DNA of 64,000 bases from Heterocephalus glaber (Eukaryota > Chordata > Mammalia > Rodentia > Bathyergidae): positions 25,069,219 through 25,133,218 of the forward strand of contig NW_004624751.1 of NCBI RefSeq assembly GCF_000247695.1, written 5' to 3'. Of the stretch, positions 25,854-38,724 are shown in pieces. The stretch's first letter is position 1, and each line of letters begins with the position of its first letter. The notes beneath the pieces are model-generated. The model had not been told where the DNA came from. It did no database searches and saw only the letters and a list, made by a program, of their open reading frames with translations. Both the position numbers and the translations under genes were made by a program.

Positions 25854-25942
25854 TTTATTTATTTTTTGGTACTGGGGGTCGAACTCAGGACCTTGCACGT
25901 TTGAGGCAGGCACCGGAACCACTAAGCTAAATCCCCAGCCCC
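25854..25942 (-). mobile_element. ID-type tRNA-derived SINE
   Basis: A minus copy with GGTACTGGGGGTCGAACTCA and CCACTAAGCTAAATCCCCAG. It has a perfect 15-base target duplication TTAAATGGTTATTTA at 25839-25853 and 25943-25957. The tail is (TTTA)n rather than pure T. Confidence 0.94.
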
Positions 25943-26321
25943 TTAAATGGTTATTTAAATAGTTATTTGCCCTATCACTGTCTCTGTGGAAATGTAAAGT
26001 TTACTTAAAGATCACTAGACAAACATAGTTCTATCTGGAAGAGACTGTTTAAATTTAAGTAGATGTAGTTTATTAATATTACTATCAGATAGATACTTGG
26101 CTATCTTCCAGTTTTTAAGGAATAGTCCCATAGCTGGCTTTTAGAGTTCCTTATAATGTTTCTGTTTCTTCAATTGGGGAATTTTTTGAAGCATGCAGTC
26201 CAGTCTTTTAAGAAAATTATTAAGTATATATTTCTGAGGCTTTGGTTTGGGTCCTTTCTTTTTAGAACCATTATGTGATTTAAATGCTTTTATGTATATC
26301 ATTTGTATGTTGTTTTGTTTG

Positions 26322-26437
26322 TTTGTTTAAAACAGGGTTCTCCCTACATAGTTCAGCAGACTGGTCTCGAACTCACAGGGATCTTACTCCAGTCTCCCCA
26401 GTGCTGGGATACAAGTGTGCACTATGACGCTGGACTC
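26322..26437 (-). mobile_element. B1 SINE monomer
   Basis: The reversed B1 order is clear: AACAGGGTTCTCCCTACATA, GACTGGTCTCGAACTCACAG, CCCCAGTGCTGGGATACAAG, then GTGTGCACTATGACGC. A GTTT-unit tail precedes it on the + strand. Confidence 0.85.
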
Positions 26438-29400
26438 CTTTTGTGTATATCTATCCCAAGCTTTTCTTTGTTGAGCTCTGATTGATGTTGTTTCTTAATT
26501 TGTTGATAATTATGATAAGAGTATCAGTTGTTCCAGGTATCTATTTTCTTTTCTCCTTTAGAAATAGAATTTTAGGTACATAGCCACCTAGAGCTAGAAC
26601 TACATTTTTTGGCTACTTGTATTGGCAGAAGTTCCTCTAGTTCTAGTCAGTGTTGTGTACTTACATGTATTGTGCAGCAGCTTCTTTAAGAAATCTTCCT
26701 TAAGAGAATGTATGGTATATGTGTGGGGGAGTGCATGTGTGTGCGCACATTTGTGCTCTGAGTGCAAAGGCGTGTTACCCCTTGTTTTCCTTATTCTTCT
26801 TATTCTTGTTTTTACTTCATTCTTCATATTCTGCTGCCTGGAATATGGTTGCCATTAATTTGAACCATAGGGTCAAAGCCCCAAAGGTAGATAAACAGGG
26901 ATAGAAGGAACCTGAGTCTTTGATATTTGAGGACAATGAGTGCCAAAGCAGCCCGGAACCTCTAAATGAACTTCTGTGTGAGAAGGAAATGAACTGTTAC
27001 GTGTAATCAGTTGCTGTTTTGGGTTTTAGTTGAAGGTGATGAGCCCAATCCCAGTGATTAGATTCCACTGTTATATATCATATTAACCGATTCCTTAACT
27101 ACTGTATTTGTATATATTTTCAAACTTGTGTACTAGTTAGGACTCTTAGAGGCAAGGATGAAAACCAGCAGCCATATACAAGGATCCTGAATTGGTTCCC
27201 AGAATTGCAAGGGACCAAGGACTCATGAGCCACTCCTTCAAGACTGTATGTGCTCTGTAACCAGGCACTCGGCCCTCTCAGGACTCCTTCATTCCACATG
27301 TTGGTTTTAATTCTCTTTTCCTCTTGGTTTCATTTTATACTATTGCAGACTGGCTTTTTCTAGTGAAGGAATATGGCTATCTGTGGTACCAGGCCGACGT
27401 CCTTTGCAGCTGAAGACCCCAGGTAGAAAACAGCTATGTCTCACCTTCTGTTAGAAAACTATTTGGTTACAACTCAGATTGACCTGGCTTGGGTAGCATG
27501 GCCACCTCTGTACCTGTCACCTAAGCACCTGGGATTGCATTTCCTTATTGTAATTACTTTGTATGGAGTGGAGAGGTTGCACCAGGGGAAGGGTGCAAGG
27601 ATTAGCAGTATCCACTGGAACTCTTTCTTTGTTCTAAATTATACTGGATACTACTGAGACAAAACAGTGTTTATCACAGTTCATTGATTCCTAAATAATT
27701 TATAATCAGAATCACCTTAGTCCTTGTTGAAAGCAGTTCATGTATTTAAAAAGCCAAGCTGCTATCTTGCTTTGAATTTGTTCTCTGACTTTGAAGTTGT
27801 GAAATTTGACAAAACTGTAGCTTAGATTCCTTGTTTAGGAATGTTGATGAAAATGAATTCTGGCCATATTATCACACCATACAGATCTCCCTAATTTATT
27901 TTCAGTCATGTTGATTATAATGCTAACACTGAAGCATCACTATACTCTTGAATCCTTTTAATGTAGATATTAGAAAGTATTTCATATGTTAGAGAATTAA
28001 AGCTGTTACATTCTGAAAAAATATTTTAGTATCACATATTTAATTAAAAACTCTAAAACTAGAGAGCTGTTTTAGGTAATTAAAATTTGACAGTTGTATG
28101 TTTGCTATATGTAAAATTTGACAAGTAAAATATTTTCAGAAGGGCTTTGGTATGCTGAATTACCAGTTTACTTTAAATCTTAACAAATTAGAAAAGAGCA
28201 ATTAATTGAAAAGTCATGGTATCATGGGGCTGAGTTTTGTGGAAGGGGAGGGGAGATCTATTCAGAGGGCATGCTTACAAAGAGTAAGTAGAGTCTGGTC
28301 TAGAGTGGACAAAAGCTAGTCCTGTCACAGTGATCTCTTTTAGGTGGCTTTCAGGCAGTATGGTGACGTTTTAGAGACTTCACAGAGAGGCATTTATTGC
28401 TTGTGTTAATACTTATTTTATGTATTAATCAAGCTTCAAGGCAGATGTCTGTGATGTACATAGGAATATGATCTTTCTCCAAGACCCTGAAAGTCTCAAG
28501 CCTTTCATTGTTTTCTGTGTCAGAGATGACAGGAAAATCATATCACTTGAATCACTTGAAGTGTTACCCGATTTTCCTTGGTGTCATTTTGCCAGAACAC
28601 ACGGAAAGGGCTTTGATATTTAGTGATCAAAGAAGAATCCTTTTAACAGATTATATCAGTCCCGAAGATGTTTTTTTTGATGAGAACCTTTTCAAGGTGA
28701 TGTTCATTATAGGTCCCAAACAGGAAGAAGGAATGAGGGCCAACAAGTCAATCTTGCTGCAAATGTTGTAGTATTAATTTTTCATTCACTGGGGGTAACC
28801 ATATCAGGCGCACTCTGTTATGACTCATGCTGTTTCCAGGAGTTTTAATTCTATTGTGAGTGTTGGAGACAGTGCCATATGGAGCTCCAATATGAATAGT
28901 TACTACTACATGCAGACCAGTGCTCTGTCTTTACCCAAGAAAGTGCACATTCAGGTCAGAGGTGAGGCATCTGGTTGTCCTTTCTTGCAGCCTATTTTTG
29001 GAGAGAGGCAACTGGGTGTTTTCGTGTCTCCTTAGGTGGCATGCACTTCGTATTCTTCTTTGAAGAAGGGAGACATACACACTTTTAATGATTAATGATA
29101 AAAGTTTACAAGAAACTGAAGTCTCTGAATAGAAGTTCAGGAATGTTATATTATTTTCATTTGCAATGTGGAAAATCTGTTGTGGTATAAATATCTGAAG
29201 TAATATGGAAGGCCAGGACAAAAATAGGTTTCTGAGAAATGTGTGGCGTGTGTATTTCTGGATAATATTACAGCTTTATCTACTGATCTCAGGGACAGCC
29301 TGTGACATCCAGATTCCTCTGAGCTTAGCCTTCACTCCCTTGTGTCTTTCCTAAAGCCCATTTCATTGCACAACCAACCCATGCTCAGAACTTTCCTCAC

Positions 29401-29494
29401 GAGTTCAGACCTTTCATGAGTTGAAACTACTAATTAACTGTCCAGTTTTCACATTTTTAAAGATGACTCTGTACTTCCATAAAACGATGTTCAA

Positions 29495-29965
29495 AAACAG
29501 TGGATCTTTAAATAAAGTTTATTTTAGTAAAAGATGCATTGTCATTAATTCTTCAAAATACTCCCCTTGCTCTTCAAACACACTTATCCCATGGTTCTTG
29601 TCACTTTCTGAAGCCATTCTGGAAGTCCTCTCTATTCTTCTGCTGTGTATTATCCAGCGGAGGGGCAGGATCATAAAAACATTACAGTGTGTCTTCATCC
29701 ACCTTCTTCACCAGATTTAGTACCATGTGACTTCTGGCTCTTGCTCAAAGTCAAAATGACCGTGAAATACAAATGTTTTGAATTTCAGAATACTAAGTCA
29801 GCCATAGCAGCAAAACTAAAGACACGAAAGAGAACTTCCAGAACTGCTTTAGAAAGTGACAAGAATGATGGGATAAGTGTGTTTGAAGTGAGGGGGAGTA
29901 TTGTGAGGGGGATTAATGGCAATGTGTCTTTTACTATAAAAATTTAAAAAAATTTAAATACTCAT
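29495..29965. mobile_element. Mariner-type DNA transposon fossil with inverted arms
   Basis: The right part (29645-29947, + strand) is an open frame whose middle reads HPPSSPDLVPCDFW followed by an LLLKVK segment. This is the third-catalytic-aspartate motif of mariner transposases, with the last Asp retained. The left part encodes the mariner C-terminus on the minus strand (DFQNGFRK, a stop, then QEPWDKCV). The two C-terminal stretches are inverted copies: reverse complement of about 29505-29648 against 29822-29945. No first or second catalytic Asp block is seen, so the element is non-autonomous. It resembles the mammalian MARNA repeat, which is a guess to be checked in a repeat library. Confidence 0.75.
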
Positions 29966-30411
29966 TTTATTTTTCCATTACATTTGTGAATATCCTGATA
30001 AAAGACCAGCACATATTTTTCTTAAGTTTATTATGTCCTATTGTGTCCTATTTGAAAGTAACTAATGAGTAAATGTCATCATCCTGTAATACTGTAATTT
30101 TTCAGCTGAACTTTATTTTATTAGGCTATTAATTTTGTCAAATTTGTCTAGTCAGCTAAAATTCCAGCTAACTTACATGCCTTTGGTCAATTTTATGAAC
30201 TTAAAACAAAAGGAGTAGTAATAATATTTTATAGACCATAGCATTGCTTTCAATATTATATGATACATTTTTGTATTTTTAAAATTTTACTTAAAGTAGG
30301 CTATGCAGGCAAGCTCCCTCTTGTGTTTGTTGGAGAAAATGCAAATGCTATTTATCTGTAATTGAAAAAATAATGTGAGCATTAAGCACATAATCAAATG
30401 TTTCCTTTGGG

Positions 30412-30584
30412 CAGGGGGAGTGCTACTGAAGATTGAATCTATTTTAAATTTTTAAAATTTTGAAACAGGGTCTCACTCTCACTGCGTTACTAAGATGCTT
30501 AGGCTGGGCTTGAATTTGCAGTTCTCCAGCCCAAGCCTCCCAGAATGCTGGAATTACAGGCATGTCCCTCCACACCTGGCTGTT
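30412..30584 (-). mobile_element. B1/ID dimeric SINE, ID part decayed
   Basis: A short reversed ID remnant (GTGCTACTGAAGATTGAATC) and a T/A-rich linker precede a reversed B1 half (GAAACAGGGTCTCACTCTCA, CAGAATGCTGGAATTACAGG, then CATGTCCCTCCACACCTGGC). Confidence 0.75.
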
Positions 30585-31012
30585 AAACTAATTTGATGAA
30601 TACAAATCATCCTGTTGAATAAATAGGTGGTAGGTTGATGTCACAATATATGTGCTTTGTGGTTGCGTAGAGGAATATGCTGCATTCAGAACCATGGATC
30701 TCATAGTACCAGCTTATGTAAATAAATAGCATTTCAGGGGTGTTTCTTAGGATGTTATTTCAGTTAGAAAATTGAAGATTTTCTTGTTTATAAGAAATTT
30801 TACTTCCTTGCTTTGATGATTTTGTTTTTTATTTTGCTTTGTAAGAATCTTGCACAAACATTCCATATCCAAAAAAAAGAAATATAGAATTATTTTTCAT
30901 CAGCGACACAAATATTTTACAATCAAACTGTTATTCTTATTTTGGTAGGGTATATAATAGTTTTTTTGCCTAAGTACTTACAAACTTTTTCCAAAATTTA
31001 TTTCTTATATAA

Positions 31013-31142
31013 NNNNNNNNNNNNNNNNNNNNNNNNNNNNNNNNNNNNNNNNNNNNNNNNNNNNNNNNNNNNNNNNNNNNNNNNNNNNNNNNNNNNNNNN
31101 NNNNNNNNNNNNNNNNNNNNNNNNNNNNNNNNNNNNNNNNNN
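31013..31142. other. Assembly gap of 130 N
   Basis: A run of 130 undetermined bases in intron 1. Reading frames drawn across it are artefacts. Confidence 1.
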
Positions 31143-31289
31143 ATGTATGTATCGGCTAACTTCTGAGTTTTGCCTAACATACTTGAAAAAGGCAAATGCC
31201 CCCCATGTGAGTTCGGGAAGGGTAGCCAGATTGGCCTACACTCAACCTTGAATTAAATTTAATGTCTCAAGTTCAGTGTCCTGCTGAAT

Positions 31290-33085
31290 CTTCCTCGCCA
31301 TCTTCATCTCAGCTCATAAGCATGCTTTCTGTCTTACGAAAGAAATTAAAGCAATTGGAGGAGAAAAACTACCAACTCCCACCAAGTCTGCCTGTATTTG
31401 TGCCTGTGTGTTCTACCTTCTCTTTCCAAATGAACTGTCTATATCTCGGGTCAGTTTGGTTTTTTCCCTTCTGCCAACTTAAGGCCATCCCTGTAGCAGT
31501 TCTGCCGTCTTTCTCTAGACCATTAATCTTCCTGTCACTATTGGATATTTTCCGTTGGGAGCTGTCATTTCTCCTATCTTTGAGAGAACCTCTCTTCACT
31601 CATGTGGTTCTCCAGCTCCTGTCCTAAGAGATTGTCTGTCCCTATTGTTTTGGACTGCATTCTTGACATTCTCTTTAGAACCTAAGGTTTTTGCCCTCAG
31701 CCCCCACCAAAACTCATCTTGTCGTACTCACCTACGATCTCATATTGGTTACTCCTTTCTTCTTGGAAACCTTTCTTTTTGATTGAGGCTGCCTTCAAAC
31801 TCACTGTATAGCCCAGGCTGGCCTCAAACTCATGGTCCTCCTGCCTGAGCCTCCTGAGTGTTAGAATTACAGGTGTGCACTACCATGTCAAGCTTGGAAA
31901 CTTTTCTTACTGGGCTTCTTGATACCACACTCAGCTGGTTTTTACCGCTGGATCTTGTAGTACTGTATTTTCCTTTGTTCATAGCTCTTCATCTTTCAAA
32001 CTGTGCTCCTCAGGGAGTCCACAGAAATATTTCTGTGTCTCTCTGCCTAATTCTCTATGTCTTTCTTTTTATCCCCCCTCTCTGTTATGTATACTCACTC
32101 TCTTGATGAACTCACCTAATTTCATAGCTTTAAATGCAATTAATGTGCTCATAACTTCCAGTTTTGTACCTCAGCACTGAACTCCCCACTGAACACCACA
32201 TACATATCCCTCCCTTTGGGGATCTACAAGCTTCTTAGAATTAACGCATCCCAAGCTAAGCTTAAGCCATCCCCTTCCCACAGCCTGTTTTACCACGCCT
32301 CCATTTTTCTCATCCCTCTGGCCCAAAACCATGAAGTCACCCTGGCCTCCTCTCCTTCTCCTATTCCCCACATCAGATACACCAACAAAACCATATTATC
32401 TATACCTTTAAAATTATATCAAGAAGCTGCTGCTGATTGCCACTTCCCTGGCTGTCTTCTTCTTACCTGAGATCAGTGCAATTGTCTATTTTCCACACAG
32501 TAGCCAGAGGGATCCTCTGAAAACATATCTTACGTCATGTTATTTCTCCACTCAGCACCCTCCCAGTAGCTTTCTGTCTCACTAAGAATAAAAGCCAAAA
32601 TCCATTCAAGGCCCTGCATGATTAGATCTCCCATGTCCCTGGCAGTCTCCTTGTCCATAATCCACAGCTCACTCATTGGCATCCAGCCCTCTGGCTCCCC
32701 GAAGCTTCTGGAACACACCAGGCACATTCGTGCTTCAGGGTCTTTGGACTCTCTGCCTGCTGTTTTCCTCCTCAGCATATTTGTAGGACTCATGTCTTTG
32801 CTGACCTTAGATTTTTCTCAGAGACTATTTTACAGAATTTTTTCTCTAAAAATGCAACACTTTCCCTCTAAATTTTCCATCATTCCAATTTTTCTCCTTC
32901 CTTTCCTTATTTTTTTCCCTTGGAAATTTCATTATCTAAAATTCATGATATTTTACTTACTTTGTTTATTATTTTTTTTCTTCCTTATTTCTGTCACCCT
33001 CTCCCCATTTAAATTTCGTGAAGTCAGGGATTTTTATCAAGAGCTTCTTATTTCTTTTATCCCCGTACACAGCACAAATTAAAAT
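31290..33085 (+). mobile_element. Long LINE-2 (L2) copy, split by a B1
   Basis: About 1.7 kb of pyrimidine-rich L2 ORF2 and 3' region in sense orientation. Landmarks are ATAGCTTTAAATGCAATTAA, AAACCATGAAGTCACCCTGG, AAGAATAAAAGCCAAAATCC, AAGGCCCTGCATGATTAGAT, ACACACCAGGCACATTCGTG, and the 3' end near AAGTCAGGGATTTTTATCAA. Several medium frames (for example 154 codons at 32618-33082) lie inside and are decayed LINE sequence, not genes. The B1 at 31778-31894 was inserted later. Confidence 0.8.
31778..31894 (-). mobile_element. B1 SINE monomer inside L2
   Basis: A reversed B1: TTTTTGATTGAGGCTGCCTT, CACTGTATAGCCCAGGCTGG, CCTGAGCCTCCTGAGTGTTA, GAATTACAGGTGTGCACTAC. L2 wording continues on either side. 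Confidence 0.85.
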
Positions 33086-33174
33086 TATACTTTAGATTTA
33101 ATTAATATATCTGTTAAACATTTTAATATAATTTTATAAATTGTATTTATTAATTATTGAGTATTTTCGCTGTG

Positions 33175-33350
33175 GTAGCATTGTCAGGGATATTTGCACA
33201 TTTAATTCAATTTTCCCAGCTTAGGTCTGAGATAAATGTTGTGACTTCCATTTTTCAGAGGAAAAACTTCAGGCTGAGACGGCATAATGTATTTTCTATG
33301 GATGATTATAAGTATTGGAGTGGGGCTTTAAACTGAAGACCTCGACCTCC
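33175..33350 (+). mobile_element. MIR SINE
   Basis: The order TTGCACATTTAATTCAATTT, ACTTCCATTTTTCAGAGGAA, AAACTTCAGGCTGAGACGGC and GGAGTGGGGCTTTAAACTGA matches the second half of MIR. Confidence 0.7.
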
Positions 33351-33399
33351 ATGTTTTATACATTTCTAATTTGTCATGGATGGTCTATTTACTTTGTGT

Positions 33400-33404
33400 C
33401 TGTA

Positions 33405-33447
<43 letters not shown>
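33400..33447. repeat. (TG)n microsatellite
   Basis: About 45 bases of TG/TGTA units directly before a B1/ID dimer. Confidence 0.93.
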
Positions 33448-33448
<1 letters not shown>

Positions 33449-33625
33449 ATACTGGGAGTTGAACCCAGAATCTTCACAGTGAGCTGCATCCCCAGCCCTT
33501 TTTATTTTTTGAGACAAGGTCTCACTAAGTCACTCATTTGCTCAGGCTAGGCCCAAATTTGCAGTCCTCCTGCTTCAGCCTTCCAGAGTGCTGGGATTAC
33601 AGATATATCTCACCATACCCAGCTT
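33448..33625 (-). mobile_element. B1/ID dimeric SINE
   Basis: A reversed ID half (GATACTGGGAGTTGAACCCA, GTGAGCTGCATCCCCAGCCC) and linker TTTTTATTTTTTGAGAC lead into a reversed B1 half (AAGGTCTCACTAAGTCACTC, CCAGAGTGCTGGGATTACAG, CTCACCATACCCAGC). It is the best preserved dimer in the window. Confidence 0.9.
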
Positions 33626-34754
33626 ACTTCCCTTTTAAAATAATCATTTTTGCTTTTGAAAGGGAATTTGAACACGACAGTCTTTGCCTTCACCCTGTAA
33701 CTTCTTACCATCCATCCCATCTTCTGTCTTGTTGACATTTATATTTCTCTTTAGTACCAAACATAACCTCTTCGGAGATTCCATTCTCTTAGTTAAGTCT
33801 CATGATTCCCCAGATTTTTTCCTGACCTACTTTTGTACATTTTATATCTGACCACTTGTGAATTTATAATGGTCATGGGGTAAGAAGACACAAGTCGTAT
33901 CTTTCAGAGGAGGAATTCAAGGCTCTGAGCAGTAAGACAGAATGAGAGGGAAGAATTTAGAAAGGTTTAAGAAAGGCATCTCTATCTCTGCTACCTGTGG
34001 TGGGGGCATGAAGGAAGCAGCAAGCAGCAGAGAAGAGCTGAATTATAAATGCATTTGGAGCAAAGGAGCTGAAGATGTCTAAGAACTAAAGCCTGGTGTG
34101 AGAGGAAACTGCCTTGGCTCATCGCCTAGAGAGGAAAAACAAAGCTACTTACATGACTGGTTTAAGTCAGAGAGATACTGTGCTTTGCTTTCTTTGGCTC
34201 CACATAGTTTAGTCTCTTCTAATCTCATTATTTTCTTCTTTTCTGGTTGAACTTTTGATGTGAACAGTTTGTTTACACATGTGTGAAACAAGATGGGTGG
34301 GGGTGGTGATTTCTTAAGGGCACGGTTAGTAAAATTCCGTGATTGAAAAGGCATCTAGACTCAGTCAAAAATAAACTCATTTTATTATGAAAAATTGGCT
34401 TTAAAGTAATAATTTAGATTTTTAAAAAACTCAATACAAAGACTCTCAGAAGTATTTTAGGATAAAAGTTAAAATGAGATTGTCAGACAGTCTCACCTCT
34501 GAGAAAATCACAGTACAGACTATACATGCCTCCCAGGCACAGGAGGCTGGAAAAGCGGCCGAGAATGGCTAGCGTTTCCTTCATACAAATGGCCTGTGCA
34601 CTGGCATGTGTACACTTCCCACCATATTTCATTATTTAAAGATGAGATTTTTTAACAGCCTAATAAGATGATAACATTAAATGAGTAAATTACTTCATGC
34701 TATTATATTTTCAACATCTTCCCATGTTGCCTGCACAGTCTATAAACTAATTTT

Positions 34755-34839
34755 TTTTATTTTTTGGTACCGGAGATCGAACTCACGACCTTTCACTTGT
34801 GAGGCAGGTGTGGTGCCACTGAGCTAAATAAACCCCTGG
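34755..34839 (-). mobile_element. ID-type tRNA-derived SINE
   Basis: GGTACCGGAGATCGAACTCA and GCCACTGAGCTAAATAAACC identify a minus copy. Its 15-base target duplication CTATAAACTAATTTT is perfect (34740-34754 and 34840-34854). Confidence 0.95.
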
Positions 34840-36072
34840 CTATAAACTAATTTTAATCATTTCTTAAAGAATTATAAAGGAGGCATGCATTACTTCCAAA
34901 ACATATTTCTTTTCCATACTGTCTCTATGCAAGACTAAATTGTTATACTTATTAGGCAGTTATTCCAGTTTACTTAAAATGTTCCATAATGTTTTCTCTC
35001 AACTTTTATTTTCTTACAGTTATCTGAATCTTGCTGTGCCTACTATAATTATTATGAATCAATTAATAAGGAAGCAAGCAGTTAATCTCATGTCAGTGGT
35101 AACAGATTAACCTAATTCTTTTGGTTTAAATATATTTTAGGAAGTTTATTTTCACATTCACATTTGTGTTTGCTTTAAAGTGTTTTATCAAAGTTCAGCT
35201 AACCCTCTGAGGCGAAAAGACATCATACTATATAGATTAATCTTCTTTTATCTCCGTAATTGTTTGTGATTGTTTAAACAGCACAAGAAAGGCAGTGGTC
35301 ATCAGAATTAAAGTGTAGCTTTTCAAAGACAGATAAAGCTTTTGCTCTTTAGTCCTAGGCAATCTGTGCATTTCCTGATTGCAGATGCAGGAAATACTTA
35401 ACTTTGAACCAATAATGGTCACTTGCGGGGAAGTTTAATAATTGGCTGCATTGCGATAGTGTGGACTTTCACAAATACAATGAAACCGCTGCTGGCTTAT
35501 TTAGAAGGAAAGAGAACTTCTAAAATGCAACAAAGGGCTAATACTGAGGCCAACATCAATTTGGCTTTATTCAGTGCTGTTTTGTAAGAGATGCCAGTAT
35601 TCAACTGGCTTCCTGATCAAAGGTACAGTATCTTTTCTTAGTCTCTTTATATTATCCAGATTTTTTTCTCCCTTGTTTGCATAAACCTTTAAATAATCAG
35701 TGTGTGGTACTTGTAAAATGTGTCTTCTTTTGAAGTTGAGTGAAATGCAGTGTTAAAAATATCAATTCCCTTCCTAAACTGTTATAAATAATTATTATAT
35801 AATGGGAAATAGTGTAAGCTGAAGGATTCTAGTGACAATTTTTTGTCTAGAGTGAGAAGTTGTTTTCATGTCTGAGTCTTGGTAGTACTTGAATCTACAT
35901 TGTTTTAGTAAGGTCAGTGAAGATGTAATGACCAAATACTGGGTAAAGGTGGCACTGTGCTTTTTCAAAATATCTTGAAACACTTGCACCAAAGCTTTTT
36001 CATTTTCTTGTTAAATTGATTGTTGTGTGTTAATGAAGATGAATAATACCAACAACTTAGTCTATTTCTGGT

Positions 36073-36073
<1 letters not shown>

Positions 36074-36108
<35 letters not shown>
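36074..36108. repeat. (AAT)n microsatellite
   Basis: Eleven consecutive AAT/ATA units without interruption. Confidence 0.95.
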
Positions 36109-36109
<1 letters not shown>

Positions 36110-38130
36110 TTTCCCTTCTCCTTAGTTTACATTATCTTGCTCTTATGTTGACATTGACCCAAAAATAATGTCACAGAAGTTGGAACTACATGAGACCTTT
36201 TTGACCATCTGTCTAGTTCCCTCCTCATTTTGCTTTTGAAAATTTGTAGTCAACAGCAGTGAAACACTTCTTTGCAAAGGTACTGAGTAAATTATTAGCA
36301 AAGCTGGAGGTAGAATATAAACCTCCTAGTAATTAGTTTAGTGGAGTCTTTTTCAGTATGTTGTTTTGTGTTAAAGATTAAATGGTGCTGCAGAGTAAAA
36401 AGTTTCCCTTGAATTGGCAGCAGATCTACATTATAGTCTGTGGGTTGTATGCAGAATCTGAGCAATGGAGTTATTTGTAGCTTGAGTATGAATAGCTAGA
36501 ATGTACTTCAACATCCTTGAGTTACTCTGTAGCATTTGGAGGTATTCTGCAAACACACAGTTACTTCCTACTTGGGCTGAGCAATGAGCAGAATGAAAAG
36601 CCATGGCTTTCCATTTTGGGGGATGCCAGATCTCTTAAATCATTAACAGGAATTTACTAAACCTGTATCAGTCCTTGAGAACTTTTATGACATTTTGAGT
36701 ACTTGTTTACTACTATGTCTGCCCATGTTTGCTGATGGCAACCATTCAAGTTTTTCTGAGCACAGGTAGTTTTTCTAGTGGTGATGCAGAAGAGCTGTAG
36801 CAGGAAACAAAGTCACCTCAACTCAGTCTGTCTCTTTGCTTGCAGTGTAATGGTACATGAAAAAGAGATGTTGGAAAGATTCAACATATACACAAAGGAC
36901 TTAAATCCTTTCAACAATGCTTAGTACAGATAAAAATGTATCAGATAACACTATGCTATTGGAGAATGCTATTCCAAAATACTGTGTGTAGGCAAGCACA
37001 GGAAAGAGATTTTATTTTGGTTGTGTGGCTTCTGATATATCCCTTAGGTAAAATGCCTCAATAAAAGGTTTGCAAGGTTCTTTGATAATTTATTTCTTTG
37101 CTATGGATATTTTGCTATCCTTCTATTACTAGTATGTCCCTTCTGGTGGGGGATGAGTATGTAGTCAGGGGCTGTATAATGCTATATTTTATATTGTGTC
37201 TTTCATGTAAGGATCAGCAAAAACAGACCTAATTGTTGGATCAGTTTTGTGCTTAGAGTCTGCAGCTCAGGTAATTGAAAGTTGTCATTAGTTAAAGCTG
37301 GGAGAAGGTATTAAAGTTAACTAGAATCTGTTTTATGATATAAACACCTCAGATTATTGGGAGATTAAATTACCTGCACAGTTCAGAACTCAAGATGATA
37401 ATCTTTGCTTATCAAAATTGCGTCATTTGCTGAATTACATTTAGGTGTTGAGCCTTTCCCTATGGTCATAGGGAGGAGTCTTGGGTGGATACAGAAATTC
37501 AGCCACTAATCAGATTTTCACTTAAGAGGTCTCCATTTAACAGTAGAGGGGGGAAAAAAAGACAGTTGAGAAGATTTGACACAAATGAGGTTGAATTGGC
37601 TTTATTTCCAGTTTCACTTGGAGAATATAATTTTAAGGCTGTACTCAAATAGATAAAATAGTTTAGCAAGTTTAAAAATGTACAAGTTAAAAGAGTCCTA
37701 GATAGTATTTCTGATTCTGTACCCTACAGAGATACTTGTAAAGGTTTAAGAGTGCTTGGGTTAGTAATCAAATGAGCAGTATTTAATAGAATAGAATTAA
37801 TGAGGAAGAATAAATCATTCTCTTAGGGCTTTGCTCAACCAACTAGAATTGTTTTAGTTTGTACAGGATTCAGTGTCAGCTAATTTACTCTCCATAGCTT
37901 TCATCTCATTGGGTGGGGTAAATCACACACTAAGGCAAGAAGAAAATGACCGAGTTCTAAGACTGCTAGTCACATGTTAACACTGACACCTGACTGTCTC
38001 TTAGACATGTCAAATACTCAGGGGGGGGTCACTGAAACTATAGTATGAGGACTTTATCCTTTCATAGGAAATACTCTGGCCACCTGAAGCTTGTGCTTTT
38101 TAAACTGTGAATGCTTTGACAGTGTATTTT

Positions 38131-38218
38131 TTTTTTTTTTTTTTGGTACCAGGGATTGAACTCGGGTCCTTGCACCTGTGAGGCAGGTGGTGGCACCACT
38201 GAGCTAAATCCCTGGCCC
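38131..38218 (-). mobile_element. ID-type tRNA-derived SINE
   Basis: A minus copy: poly-T, GGTACCAGGGATTGAACTCG, CCACTGAGCTAAATCCCTGG. The 14-base target duplication has one mismatch: TGACAGTGTATTTT (38117-38130) and TGATAGTGTATTTT (38219-38232). Confidence 0.95.
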
Positions 38219-38511
38219 TGATAGTGTATTTTAGGTAATTAAGTGAAAGAGAAGAAATTCTGGTTTTAAAATTGGCACTAGGAGCTTAAAGACATACCAT
38301 AGATGTCTGAATATGAAGCAGCTCTGTATATAGGATGGTCTTCCTTTTTTTGTCAAAAATTAAAAATTACTGAGAAAGTTTTTTTTGGTTAATACAAATA
38401 CTGAAAGCCTGTTATGTACAGGGAATTATTCTTAGCTTAGGAATGCAATAGGTAACAATAGAAGAAAAAAGGGACAGAAATCACCATCCACTTAAAACAT
38501 ATATTTTAAAT

Positions 38512-38690
38512 TTTTCATTACTGAGGATTGGACCCAGGGGCACTCTTCCACTAAAGTACATGTCCAACCCTTTTTATTTTTTATTTTGAAACCGTGTACG
38601 TGAGTTGCCAAGGTGGGATTCAAACTCGTGATTGTTTTGTCTCAACTTCCCTCAGTGCTGGGATTACAGACATATCAGTGTGCCTGGCAT
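38512..38690 (-). mobile_element. B1/ID dimeric SINE
   Basis: A reversed ID half (TACTGAGGATTGGACCCAGG, AAGTACATGTCCAACCC) is followed by the reversed B1 half (TTTTGAAACCGTGTACGTGA, CCTCAGTGCTGGGATTACAG, TGTGCCTGGC). Confidence 0.85.
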
Positions 38691-38724
38691 ATATATTTTA
38701 CTTTTCATAATAAATAAGCTATAC

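Noticed and set aside
32618..33082. 154-codon plus-strand frame
   Set aside because: It lies wholly inside a sense L2 fragment; wording follows L2 and the frame has no recognised domain.
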